Of a stretch of DNA of 64,000 bases, positions 34,090 through 42,014 are shown one piece after another. Numbering within the stretch: the stretch's first letter is position 1; each line of letters opens with the position of its first letter. The position numbers and the translations under genes are program-made. This DNA is from an uncultured Bacteroidales bacterium (GTDB lineage: Bacteria; Bacteroidota; Bacteroidia; Bacteroidales; Paludibacteraceae): the NCBI GenBank assembly GCA_902780495.1, contig CACZFM010000002.1, forward strand, positions 104,762 to 168,761, read 5' to 3'. The notes under the pieces are model-generated. The model did not search any database and had not been told where the DNA came from. It saw only the letters and a program-made list of their open reading frames with translations.

Positions 34090-34869
34090 TTACTTTTGAT
34101 ATTTCCCGACATACTTCATCGCCAGGAACACTAACCAATCGGGAGTATGTTTCAACAACGGTGTTGCCAACCAGTTGATGAATCCGGGAGTATCTTTCTT
34201 CTTGCCTTTGAACAGTTTTTTGAGGGCACGTCTCACCAGTTTCTCAGGCGGTATGCTCACCGTCAGAGCCACTGCCAGTTTGCGCAGATTGGGTGCAAGG
34301 CCGAACAATGCCGTATCCACGGCACCCGGCGCCATCACCAGCACATTCACGCCTTGGGGCTTCAGCTCATACCAAAGGGACTTAGAGAAGTTGTAAATAA
34401 ATGCTTTGGTGGCGTTATAGGTCTGTATGCCGGGCATTGCCATCCAAGCCGACATGGACGACATATTGAGGATATATCCTTTGCCGCGCCGGGCCATATC
34501 CTCGCCGAACAGACGGCACAGTTTTGCTACCGTCACCACGTGCAAATTCAGCATCAATTCTATGCGTGACATTGGGGTCTCCACATACGGATTGAAGAAG
34601 AACACACCTGCATCGTTTATCAACACATCCACTTCCAGGTTCTCGGTTTGGCAATATTGATAAAGTTCTTCTGCCGAATCTTGTTTACTAAGGTCTGCAT
34701 ATTTCGCGATGGTTTTCACGCCGTATGCAGTTGCCAAATCGTCTGCAACCGTTTGCAGTTCTTTTTCCTGATTTGAGACAAGCAACAAATCGCTCTTATA
34801 ATCGCGCGCCAATTGCGTTGCATATTGCAACCCTATCCCGCTGGAAGCGCCTGTAACAAGTGAAAGCAT
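34090..34869 (-). CDS. Short-chain dehydrogenase, candidate hydroxysteroid dehydrogenase
   Basis: 259 residues. Classical SDR: TGASSGIG cofactor loop at 6-13, NDAG motif, catalytic Ser in LNMSSMSAW, and YNATK. The C-terminal KLFKGKKKDTPGFINWLATPLLKHTPDWLV is typical of the DltE/hydroxysteroid-dehydrogenase-like branch. It is last in the operon after the 5-alpha-reductase-like and OYE-like genes, which is the gene set of known gut Bacteroidales steroid pathways, where an SDR is the 3-beta-hydroxysteroid dehydrogenase. The substrate is inferred from context only. Confidence 0.85.
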   Translation of the reverse strand: MLSLVTGASSGIGLQYATQLARDYKSDLLLVSNQEKELQTVADDLATAYGVKTIAKYADLSKQDSAEELYQYCQTENLEVDVLINDAGVFFFNPYVETPMSRIELMLNLHVVTVAKLCRLFGEDMARRGKGYILNMSSMSAWMAMPGIQTYNATKAFIYNFSKSLWYELKPQGVNVLVMAPGAVDTALFGLAPNLRKLAVALTVSIPPEKLVRRALKKLFKGKKKDTPGFINWLATPLLKHTPDWLVFLAMKYVGKYQK

Positions 34870-34874
34870 GGGTG

Positions 34875-36167
34875 TTATTTTTTTGCCATCGACTTTTTGG
34901 CATCTGCCTCCAGTCGGCTTATTTCTTTTTTGATGTTTGCCGGTATTTTCTCGCCGTCACGTTCCACGCACTCATGGCATTTCATATTGAGCGTGTACAT
35001 ACGTCCGACGCAGTAGTTCGAGCGACCGCAACCTGCGTGATAATGAGGATTTTCTTGCACATGTTTCACAAAGTCGGGGTCTTTTATCAGCACATGCGCC
35101 AACTGGAACAGCTCAAAGCCTTCATCCATAATTTGTTGGCAGTTATCGCCTGACTGAACGCCACCCACATAAATCAGCGGCACGTCTTTTATTTCCTCTT
35201 GGAAACGTTTGGCTTGCTGCATGAAATAGAGTTCATGGAACGGCTGTGTCGGTGTCATGATGGGGCCGACGCCTGGAATATGCAGTGCTGCTTTCAGCCA
35301 CCACATTGTTTTCATCGGCATATAGTGTGCCAGTGTCTTGATGGGCATTGCGCCACCAAGAATGGTCATGGGTGATGCGCTGACGGTTCCGCCGGATAGC
35401 ACAATACCATGCACTTTGTGTTTGGCTATTTCTTTGGCCACGCGGATACCTTCTTCCATGCTTACGCCACGCCAGCAGTCGTCCCACATATTGGTCTTCA
35501 CCACCACTGCCATCGGGCGTTTGCCCGTAGCCTCGTCACCTGCGGCATGTTGCATCACTTCGTCCAGAACTTCGTTCATAAAGCGGACGCGGTTCTCGAA
35601 GCTGCCGCCGTATTCGTCGCAACGACGGTTGGTGCGTTTGGCGATGAATTGCGATATCAAGTAGGCATGTCCTGCATGTATCTCCACGCAGTCAAAGCCG
35701 GCTTCACGGCAAAAGTCCACACCTTCACCGAATTTCTTCACCATCTGATGTATCTCTTCGCGTTTCAACGCGCGGTGAATGGTCGGAGAATAGAGGTTGA
35801 ATCCTGTGGATGCGCTCACGGGAATGCAGTGGCACGTACTCATGTGGGTCATGTTGCCGCAGTGGCCCAACTGAATGCTCACTTTTGCACCCTCTTTGTG
35901 AACGGCATCGGTCAGATGTTTCAGTCCCGGCAGGGCTTCTTTGCGCACGTACAATTGGCCGTCAAAGCTCACGCCGCTCAAATCCACGGCACAATAGGCC
36001 ACCGTTGTCATACCAACGCCGCCACGGGCAACGCTCACGTGGTAGTCTTCCAGCTCTTGGGAAGGCACATTGCCCGTGCACATATTTTCAAATGCTGCCG
36101 AACGAATAAAACGGTTGCGCAGCACAATAGGTCCCAACTGATAGGGAGTAAACAGTTTTTGTTCCAT
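34875..36167 (-). CDS. Old-yellow-enzyme-like NADH:flavin oxidoreductase
   Basis: 430 residues. FMN-binding TIM barrel: RNRFIRSAAFENM, the EIHAGHAYLISQF segment with the His-x-x-His-type site shifted to HAGHAYL, and NRRCDEYGG. The C-terminus has four Cys (C380, C386, C397, C400) where BaiCD/dienoyl-CoA-reductase relatives bind a [4Fe-4S] cluster, but the spacing C-x5-C-x10-C-x2-C is unusual. The second nucleotide-binding half of BaiCD is absent. Enzymes of this class reduce delta-4-3-ketosteroids or other enones. It lies 6 bp from the 5-alpha-reductase-like gene. Confidence 0.88.
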   Translation of the reverse strand: MEQKLFTPYQLGPIVLRNRFIRSAAFENMCTGNVPSQELEDYHVSVARGGVGMTTVAYCAVDLSGVSFDGQLYVRKEALPGLKHLTDAVHKEGAKVSIQLGHCGNMTHMSTCHCIPVSASTGFNLYSPTIHRALKREEIHQMVKKFGEGVDFCREAGFDCVEIHAGHAYLISQFIAKRTNRRCDEYGGSFENRVRFMNEVLDEVMQHAAGDEATGKRPMAVVVKTNMWDDCWRGVSMEEGIRVAKEIAKHKVHGIVLSGGTVSASPMTILGGAMPIKTLAHYMPMKTMWWLKAALHIPGVGPIMTPTQPFHELYFMQQAKRFQEEIKDVPLIYVGGVQSGDNCQQIMDEGFELFQLAHVLIKDPDFVKHVQENPHYHAGCGRSNYCVGRMYTLNMKCHECVERDGEKIPANIKKEISRLEADAKKSMAKK

Positions 36168-36173
36168 ATTATT

Positions 36174-36956
36174 TTAATATATAAACGGAATAATGCGTTT
36201 CAGTCTCTTTCTGTCGAACTGCTGCGGGAATTCTTCCTCGTAGCGATGGTAAATGGAATTGGCGCGAGGAATGAGGTTGCTGCATGTCAGCAGGAAGAAC
36301 AATGCGCCGGCCCACGACCATGTCAGGATAGACCAGCCCAGCCACTCGGTTATTTCGCCCAGATAGTTCGCACTTGTCACATAGCGGTACATTCCTTTTT
36401 GGGGCAGATAGTGGTTGTTGTCACCGGGTTTGCGGAGATGACGGATCACGTAGTCCGAATGCATATTGATAATCCATCCGATAGCAAAGATGACGGTACC
36501 CAAAATGAACTGCCACGACAACAGCCAACTACTGCTATAGGGTTGATACGTCGGTGCCAGATAGAACAGCCAAACGCCTTGTACATAGCCGTTTATCAGG
36601 TTCCACAACACCGATAATGCCATTATCACGATAGGCATACGCGAATTACCTTTCAGCAGGAACGGAAAGATGAACGAACGCTGGAAATAGTGGAACTGGA
36701 AAATAAGGAAGAATATAAAATAAGGTACTTGGAAACGCACGTTGGACAGTCCCCATAGATACAGCATCACGATGAACACCGGTGCTTCCATCAGGAACCA
36801 CCCCACCTTATTATTGATGGACGGACCCCATTTCTCGGTACGCATTTTGCCATAGCCCGCATCCACAAAGTACAGCGTGACGAAGATAACAATGCACAGC
36901 AATGCCATCAAAAAGAGGAAATTGTAAAAAAACTCCAATGTGTATAATTGTTCCAT
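36174..36956 (-). CDS. 3-oxo-5-alpha-steroid 4-dehydrogenase-like membrane enzyme
   Basis: 260 residues, about seven membrane helices. The C-terminal half carries the SRD5A signature: INMHSDYVIRHLRKPGDNNHY, then GMYRYVTSANYLGEITEWLGWSI, and LIPRANSIYHRYEEEFP ending IPFIY. These match eukaryotic 5-alpha-reductases and their gut Bacteroidales homologues that reduce the delta-4 bond of 3-ketosteroids or bile acids. First gene of a three-gene operon with its own promoter; divergent from a MarR/OhrR regulator. Confidence 0.88.
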   Translation of the reverse strand: MEQLYTLEFFYNFLFLMALLCIVIFVTLYFVDAGYGKMRTEKWGPSINNKVGWFLMEAPVFIVMLYLWGLSNVRFQVPYFIFFLIFQFHYFQRSFIFPFLLKGNSRMPIVIMALSVLWNLINGYVQGVWLFYLAPTYQPYSSSWLLSWQFILGTVIFAIGWIINMHSDYVIRHLRKPGDNNHYLPQKGMYRYVTSANYLGEITEWLGWSILTWSWAGALFFLLTCSNLIPRANSIYHRYEEEFPQQFDRKRLKRIIPFIY

Positions 36957-37004
36957 ATTCGTTGGTTTTTATGTGTTTCTTTCCGAAAAACACAAATTAG
37001 GCTG

Positions 37005-37035
37005 CAAAGTTACTACAAATAATTGGAATATCCAA
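37005..37035 (-). promoter_or_regulatory. Promoter of the steroid-type operon
   Basis: Minus-strand TTG (37035-37033) and TAACTTTG (37012-37005), spacing 20 bp. The spacer lacks the common A-tract, which suggests separate control. Confidence 0.75.
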
Positions 37036-37073
37036 ATAAAATTCAGTTTTTCTGAAAAAAAATAATAAATCGC

Positions 37074-37104
37074 TTGCGACATTAAATTATTTATTGTAAT
37101 TTTG
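37074..37104 (+). promoter_or_regulatory. Promoter of the MarR operon
   Basis: TTG at 37074-37076 and TAATTTTG at 37097-37104, spacing 20 bp, back to back with the steroid-operon promoter. Confidence 0.75.
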
Positions 37105-37105
37105 C

Positions 37106-37117
37106 ATCGTGAACGAT
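37106..37117. promoter_or_regulatory. Candidate MarR operator ATCGT-GA-ACGAT
   Basis: A perfect inverted repeat directly after the -7 box of the regulator gene, a usual place for autorepression. It does not overlap the divergent promoter. Confidence 0.45.
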
Positions 37118-37131
37118 ATAACTCACCCGTC

Positions 37132-37581
37132 ATGGATAATGAGCAACTGAAATTAGAGAACCAATTTTGTTTCCGTCTGTATTCTGCGGCGAGGCTGATG
37201 ATGGGTGCCTATCATCCGTATCTGGATCCGTTAGGTATCACGTATCCGCAGTATTTGGTGCTGCTGGTGCTTTGGGAACAGGACAAACAACCGGTATGCG
37301 ATATAGGAAAGCGGTTGATATTGGACACGAACACAATGACGCCGCTGCTTCAACGTATGGAGAAAGCCGGATTGATTACGCGTACACGCAGTAAAGAGGA
37401 TGCGCGCCGGCATATCGTTTCGCTTACCCGACAAGGCAAAGCGCTTTACGAGCAAGCGCAGAACATACCTGAACACATGCGCAAAGCGGTAATGATGCAG
37501 GAAAGTGATGTGGAAGAGTTATTGCAGACGATTCCTACGCTCGACAAACTGATAGAAGAACTCAAAAAACTCAATGAATAA
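37132..37581 (+). CDS. MarR-family regulator, OhrR-like
   Basis: 149 residues from the ATG at 37132. The N-terminus NQFCFRLYSAARLMMGAYHPYLDPLG has the reactive-Cys position of OhrR (Cys13 here), and LGITYPQYLVLLVLWE is the typical OhrR dimer and tyrosine segment. A winged helix follows (LDTNTMTPLLQRMEKAGLI, then RSKEDARR). OhrR senses organic hydroperoxides through this Cys. It may control its own operon and the divergent steroid-type operon. Confidence 0.87.
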   Translation: MDNEQLKLENQFCFRLYSAARLMMGAYHPYLDPLGITYPQYLVLLVLWEQDKQPVCDIGKRLILDTNTMTPLLQRMEKAGLITRTRSKEDARRHIVSLTRQGKALYEQAQNIPEHMRKAVMMQESDVEELLQTIPTLDKLIEELKKLNE

Positions 37582-37597
37582 CCCTTAAATTCTTACG

Positions 37598-38062
37598 ATT
37601 ATAACAAAAGAAGAAGCTTTGAATGGATTCGCTTATCTGAGCGCTGTATGGTTTGGTAACAGCAAGCAACATTTCGCCTTCTCTGCCTACGACCGTCTGA
37701 ATGGTTGGAACAAACTGGCTGACAAGTGGAAAGCCGAAGCCGAAGAAGAGTGGGACGAGGCAGAAGAAGTGCTCAATCGTCTCGTTGAACTGGGGTGCAA
37801 GCCTGCTGACCTCCAAGAGGCTATGAAGACCATCGAGTTCCCGTTCTATGATGATCCGAAGCAGCAGATTGAGTCGGACTACGAGCCGACAGCCGTTAAG
37901 CAACTGAGCGAACTCGCACAGGCTTTTGCAGACGATTATCCAACGCAGAAACTCATCCAGAAATGGATTGACGGCGAGAAAGAGCACATGGAATGGGAAG
38001 CGCAATATCTCAAACTCATCGACCGTCTCGGCTATGACAATTTCCTCATGGCAATGATGTAA
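37598..38062 (+). CDS. Ferritin-like helical protein with non-ATG start
   Basis: About 154 residues. It is predicted all-helical, with Glu/His-rich helices (KWKAEAEEEWDEAEE, then GEKEHMEWEAQYLKLIDRLG), like ferritin/bacterioferritin-type di-iron carboxylate proteins of Bacteroidota. An in-frame stop lies at 37586-37588, and no ATG or GTG exists between it and the conserved region. ACG at 37595 stands where homologues should have ATG (ACG-ATT-ATA-ACA-AAA-GAA), so ACG, ATT 37598 or TTG 37619 must start it. Its place after OhrR suggests an oxidative-stress or iron-storage role. Confidence 0.65.
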   Translation: MITKEEALNGFAYLSAVWFGNSKQHFAFSAYDRLNGWNKLADKWKAEAEEEWDEAEEVLNRLVELGCKPADLQEAMKTIEFPFYDDPKQQIESDYEPTAVKQLSELAQAFADDYPTQKLIQKWIDGEKEHMEWEAQYLKLIDRLGYDNFLMAMM

Positions 38063-38109
38063 AAAAATCTGAAATTTGAAATCATAAATCATAAATTTGA
38101 AATCTCATC

Positions 38110-38283
38110 ATGAAAGACCAAGTATTGAAAGCAATGCGTGAGTTCGGACAGCCCGTCAACGCAGGAAAGATTGCGGAAATCACTGGTATTGGCCGCAAAG
38201 AAGTGGACAAAGCCTTTGCTGAACTGAAAAAGGAAGGTGCTATCATTTCTCCGGTTCGCTGCAAATGGGTGCCGGCTAATTGA
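38110..38283 (+). CDS. Small winged-helix protein (57 aa)
   Basis: The sequence [20 protein letters not shown], then [16 protein letters not shown] and [16 protein letters not shown], forms a compact wHTH: helix, turn, recognition helix and wing. Similar proteins ending VSPVRCKW are common single-domain regulators in Bacteroidota. It is preceded by 47 bp of AAATTTGAAATCAT-type low-complexity sequence and followed by a terminator. Confidence 0.72.
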   Translation: MKDQVLKAMREFGQPVNAGKIAEITGIGRKEVDKAFAELKKEGAIISPVRCKWVPAN

Positions 38284-38293
38284 GTTCTTTGTC

Positions 38294-38325
38294 GGGGGAA
38301 GAGTCTCGGCTCTTCCCCTTATATT
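38294..38325 (+). terminator. Terminator between the wHTH gene and the MBL-rubredoxin gene
   Basis: GGGGAAGAG / CTCTTCCCC with a 6-nt loop, followed by TTATATTTT. It ends only 8 bp before the next ATG, so it may also act as an attenuator for that gene. Confidence 0.78.
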
Positions 38326-38333
38326 TTAACATT

Positions 38334-39275
38334 ATGGAAATCAAAGCAGTAAAATTCCGTAAAGACGGATACTATACCCAACCTTTCGTTTTCGGAGGGG
38401 AAGAGGGAATGGACAAGTTTGACAAGAATGTGCGCTATCGTGGCAGCCTTCAGAACTATCTGATTGACACGGGTAGCGAGGTCATTCTGGTGGATACCGG
38501 TCTTCCTGCCGGCACTCCCGAAGATGCGCCTAATCCGAATGCCCTGGCTTTTTTAGGCAAAGACATCTGTAGTTATATGGATGCCTTCAAGGCACTTGGC
38601 TACAAGCCGGAGCAAGTGACCAAGATCCTCCTCACCCATCGTCATGCCGACCACAGCGGTGAACTAAAGAGTTTCCCAAACGCCAAGATTTATGTGAATC
38701 AGGAGGAGATGGATGCCGCTGAGTTGCAGGGGCTAACGAACCTTGTACCCGTCAGCTATACTGATGGGGCCTACTATAACTTCCCGGAAAGTCAGAAAAT
38801 CCAAGACGGTATCTGGCTCATTAAGGCCAAAGGTCACACGAAGGGAAACAGTATCATCGTGGTAGAACTGGACGGCCTGTTCTACATGCTTCACGGCGAT
38901 ATTACCTATGCGGATGAGGCGCTTTATGAGGACAAGTTGTCTGTGGTCTTCGACGACCTCACGGCTGCTCGTGAAACGCAAAACCGCATCCGCGAGTTCA
39001 TCCGTAATCATCCCACCGTTTATTGCGGCACCCACACACCGCAGGGCTATGAGAATCTGGAGGCCAAGCGTGTGATGGACTTGGAGCATCCTGTGCCTAC
39101 TATCCTGGCTGAGGTTGATTTCTCCGGGCAGCAGACCTCCGGAAAGTACATCTGCTCCATCTGCGGTTTTGTATATGATCCTGCTGAGAATGAGGGCGTT
39201 GCCTTTGAGGATTTGCCGGACGACTGGCGCTGTCCGCGTTGCAAGCAACCCAAGTCCCGATTCAATCCGGCATAA
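38334..39275 (+). CDS. Metallo-beta-lactamase fold protein fused to rubredoxin
   Basis: 313 residues from the ATG at 38334. MBL part about 35-265: HRHADH at 102-107, [15 protein letters not shown] and CGTHTPQG supply a metal site. Rubredoxin at 271-313: C274-S-I-C277, then WRCPRC with C300 and C303, a complete Fe(Cys)4 site. The flavodoxin domain of flavodiiron proteins is absent. The built-in rubredoxin suggests an electron-transfer role such as reduction of O2, NO or peroxide, in agreement with the OhrR and ferritin-like neighbours. Substrate unknown. Confidence 0.88.
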   Translation: MEIKAVKFRKDGYYTQPFVFGGEEGMDKFDKNVRYRGSLQNYLIDTGSEVILVDTGLPAGTPEDAPNPNALAFLGKDICSYMDAFKALGYKPEQVTKILLTHRHADHSGELKSFPNAKIYVNQEEMDAAELQGLTNLVPVSYTDGAYYNFPESQKIQDGIWLIKAKGHTKGNSIIVVELDGLFYMLHGDITYADEALYEDKLSVVFDDLTAARETQNRIREFIRNHPTVYCGTHTPQGYENLEAKRVMDLEHPVPTILAEVDFSGQQTSGKYICSICGFVYDPAENEGVAFEDLPDDWRCPRCKQPKSRFNPA

Positions 39276-39295
39276 TCAATCAGGCATAAGTTCAG

Positions 39296-39327
39296 AAATA
39301 AATCCGCAAAAAAATGCGGATTTATTT
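39296..39327 (+). terminator. Rho-independent terminator
   Basis: A perfect 13-bp stem AAATAAATCCGCA / TGCGGATTTATTT with an A6 loop. It abuts the next -33 box. Confidence 0.85.
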
Positions 39328-39356
39328 GTGTATGTCAAAAAAAAGCTGTACCTTTG
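39326..39356 (+). promoter_or_regulatory. Promoter of the small-protein/esterase operon
   Basis: TTG at 39326-39328 and TACCTTTG at 39349-39356, spacing 20 bp with the A8 tract. Confidence 0.8.
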
Positions 39357-39390
39357 CACGAAATTTAGTGTTGACTATTAGGCTTTTATT

Positions 39391-39423
39391 GGGTGATTAT
39401 TGGGTTATTATTAGGTTATTAAT
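39391..39423. repeat. 11-bp tandem repeat (GGGTGATTATT type, 3 units)
   Basis: GGGTGATTATT, GGGTTATTATT and AGGTTATTAAT. These are the inverse of the units at 24716-24759. They lie in the 5' leader between the promoter and the start at 39468. Confidence 0.8.
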
Positions 39424-39467
39424 CTGATATTAAGCCGAGACGAGCCTGACAATAACAAGAGAAAAAT

Positions 39468-39911
39468 ATGGCAAAAGTTATTTATCAAGACCCCGTCCAG
39501 GAAATCCGCGGCACACTCACCAAGGACGGAACCATCCATCGCCGCAAGTATTACCGTGACGCAAACGGCAAAATCGTCGGAGCTTCCAAGTACGAAGCCT
39601 ACAAAATCCTCCATCCTCGCGACTGGAAGAAGAAACCCGCAACTGGAATGGAATTGGAGAATCAGCTTCGTTTCAAAACCGCCAGTGCAGAGGTTAAGCG
39701 TATCCTCATGATTGCCAAGCCGGAGAAATATCCCGACTTCACACCCACGCTGGAAGACCTCACTACGCTCAAATACTGGCAAAAGCGTTTCAAAGCCCAA
39801 CTCAAAAGACCCGAAAACGCAGCACCTATTGACCCCGAAACAGGGCGTCACAAAACCTATATCCGTTTCGATGCGTTCATCCGCACCTGCCTTTTGAGAG
39901 AGATGGAATAA
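39468..39911 (+). CDS. Small conserved Bacteroidota protein, paralogue 3 of 3
   Basis: 147 residues, longer than the paralogues at 13482 and 14245. It starts MAKVIYQDPVQEIRGTL, has a basic middle, central ENQLRFKTASAEVKRIL, and a C-terminal aromatic/basic helix. The shared DP(V/I)..I.G.L and LRFKTA patterns define the family. Function unknown. It is 17 bp before the secreted esterase, so the two are cotranscribed, though a functional link is doubtful. Confidence 0.62.
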   Translation: MAKVIYQDPVQEIRGTLTKDGTIHRRKYYRDANGKIVGASKYEAYKILHPRDWKKKPATGMELENQLRFKTASAEVKRILMIAKPEKYPDFTPTLEDLTTLKYWQKRFKAQLKRPENAAPIDPETGRHKTYIRFDAFIRTCLLREME

Positions 39912-39928
39912 ATAAAATAAACAATACT

Positions 39929-40879
39929 ATGATAAAGAACATTTTCCTCTCCATCGCAGCGCTATGTTGCGTAATGGCAGGTAGTGCGGCACAGTATAAT
40001 GACCTGAAAACCATCCAATCAGGTGGCGTAGAGCGGCAGTATTTCCTCTATGTGCCAACCAATCTGAAACCCAACAGCCCCATGTTCATCTCCTGCCACG
40101 GCATGAATCAGGACTATCAATATCAAAAAACACAAATGCGTTGGATGCCTTTGATGGCAGATACCGCAAGTTTTGTCGTTGTCTTTCCGGTTGGTATTGA
40201 AGGTACCGCTTGGGGACAACCATATACGACCGGATGGAATATTAACGATATGACGGACGTCAATTTTATGCTGGACATCATTGATGAAGTCAAAACCGAC
40301 TATAATATTGATGATACCCGCGTCTATATGTCCGGTTTCTCGTTGGGAGGCGTATTTGCTTATTACATGGCGCAAAAAGCCCCCGATAGAATAGCTGCCG
40401 TTGTTTCGTTTAGTGGTTACGACCTTACCGGTGCTTCTATTTCTTGCAGCCGTCCGATACCAATCTTTCATTTGCACGGTACATCAGATAACATAATGGA
40501 TTATGATGGTGTTGAGAATTATCTAAAGAAATGGGCGCTAGCACAAAACTGCCAGGAAGTACCTGTTGAGTGGACAGATCACGATATCAGTTACACAAAA
40601 TACACCGTTCCTGATTGCGAAGTGGAGATAATTCTTGCGTCTGTTTCCGGCATTGGTCACGATTGGAAATCCTATTTTGCCACTGGCTCCCCTTACTATC
40701 ATTTAGTGGATGACCTCTGGGCTTTCTGCAAGCAATATAACACCGGCTGCGGAAAAATACACGTAGGACTTGACGATGTCACAGTGGACACAAAAACCAC
40801 GAAACGCCTCGAAGACGGACAACTTCTTATTGACCGTGACGACAAAACCTATAACGCACAAGGAACACAAGTCAAATAA
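39929..40879 (+). CDS. Secreted alpha/beta-hydrolase esterase (PHB-depolymerase/LpqC type)
   Basis: 316 residues. Signal peptide MIKNIFLSIAALCCVMAGSAA. Alpha/beta-hydrolase core: SCHGMNQDY oxyanion segment, nucleophile elbow GFSLGG, an Asp in HGTSDNI, and a His in GIGHDW. Enzymes of this kind cleave acetyl, feruloyl or polyester bonds of polysaccharides or polymers. The C-terminus (TKRLEDGQLLI, then YNAQGTQVK) matches the terminal motif of the secreted nuclease at 20943. Confidence 0.82.
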   Translation: MIKNIFLSIAALCCVMAGSAAQYNDLKTIQSGGVERQYFLYVPTNLKPNSPMFISCHGMNQDYQYQKTQMRWMPLMADTASFVVVFPVGIEGTAWGQPYTTGWNINDMTDVNFMLDIIDEVKTDYNIDDTRVYMSGFSLGGVFAYYMAQKAPDRIAAVVSFSGYDLTGASISCSRPIPIFHLHGTSDNIMDYDGVENYLKKWALAQNCQEVPVEWTDHDISYTKYTVPDCEVEIILASVSGIGHDWKSYFATGSPYYHLVDDLWAFCKQYNTGCGKIHVGLDDVTVDTKTTKRLEDGQLLIDRDDKTYNAQGTQVK

Positions 40880-40890
40880 TAACAACACGC

Positions 40891-41997
40891 ATGATTACTA
40901 TTGAGCAACTCAAAGACTTGGAGCAACGGGCCGATAAACTGAAGCAGTATCTCGCCATCGATGAAAAACGAATCCAACTGGAGGAGGAAGAATTGCACAC
41001 GCAGGCACCCGGATTTTGGGACGATGCCAAAGCAGCCGAAGCACAGATGCGCAAAGTGAAAGCCATCAAACGATGGATTGAAGGATATGAGGGCGTCAGA
41101 AGTGCTACCGATGAACTGCGCCTTGCCTGGGAATACAACAAAGAAGGCCTTGTCGAAGAAGATGAACTCGATGCCGCTTACACCCGCGCAAAAGAGGAAA
41201 TCGAAGACCTCGAAATGCGCAATATGCTGAGCCACGAAGAAGACCAGATGCCCGCTGTTCTGAAGATTGTCAGCGGCGCCGGAGGAACAGAGGCACAGGA
41301 CTGGGCAGAACAACTCATGCGTATGTACCAGCGTTATTGCGAAAAGCACAACTATAAAGTCACCATTTCCAACCTGCAGGAAGGGGATGAAGCCGGCATC
41401 AAAACAGTCACCATGAACATCGAAGGAGACATGGCCTATGGATACCTGAAAAGCGAAAACGGCGTACATCGCTTGGTGCGAGTAAGCCCCTATAACGCAC
41501 AGGGTAAACGCATGACATCCTTTGCCAGTGTCTTTGTCGTACCTTTGATTGATGATAGCATCGAAATAGAAGTCAATCCCGCCGGTATCAGTTGGGATAC
41601 CTTCCGCAGTTCGGGTGCCGGAGGACAGAACGTGAATAAAGTCGAATCCGGTGTACGTTTGCACTATAAGTTTATCAACGTTCTCACAGGCCAACCCGAT
41701 GAGATTGTTATCGAAAACACCGAAACGCGCGACCAGCCTAAAAACCGCGAAAACGCCTTACGCCATCTGCGCAGTCAACTCTATGAGTTGGAACTGGAAA
41801 AACGCCGTCAGGCGCAGGCAAAAGTCGAAGCCGGAAAGAAAAAGATTGAATGGGGAAGCCAGATTCGCTCTTATGTCTTTGACGACAGGCGCGTGAAAGA
41901 CCATCGCACCAACTATCAGACAAGCAATGTCGGTGCCGTAATGGATGGAGATATTGATGCTTTCATAAAGGCATATTTAATGGAGTTCCCCGATTGA
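40891..41997 (+). CDS. prfB: Peptide chain release factor 2
   Basis: 368 residues. The GGQ loop is intact (SSGAGGQNVNKVESGVRLHY). The stop-recognition tripeptide region reads VSPYNAQGKRMTSF, that is SPY instead of the common SPF. The frame is continuous: at the point where many prfB genes have the autoregulatory TGA frameshift (after the KQYL segment) this gene has CTC-GCC. The last codons lie inside the terminator stem. Confidence 0.95.
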   Translation: MITIEQLKDLEQRADKLKQYLAIDEKRIQLEEEELHTQAPGFWDDAKAAEAQMRKVKAIKRWIEGYEGVRSATDELRLAWEYNKEGLVEEDELDAAYTRAKEEIEDLEMRNMLSHEEDQMPAVLKIVSGAGGTEAQDWAEQLMRMYQRYCEKHNYKVTISNLQEGDEAGIKTVTMNIEGDMAYGYLKSENGVHRLVRVSPYNAQGKRMTSFASVFVVPLIDDSIEIEVNPAGISWDTFRSSGAGGQNVNKVESGVRLHYKFINVLTGQPDEIVIENTETRDQPKNRENALRHLRSQLYELELEKRRQAQAKVEAGKKKIEWGSQIRSYVFDDRRVKDHRTNYQTSNVGAVMDGDIDAFIKAYLMEFPD

Positions 41998-42013
41998 GGA
42001 ACTCCATTCTTTT
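41979..42013 (+). terminator. Terminator overlapping the prfB stop codon
   Basis: An 11-bp stem AATGGAGTTCC / GGAACTCCATT; the stop codon TGA is in the loop. T4 follows. The last six prfB codons form part of the stem. Confidence 0.8.
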
Positions 42014-42014
42014 A

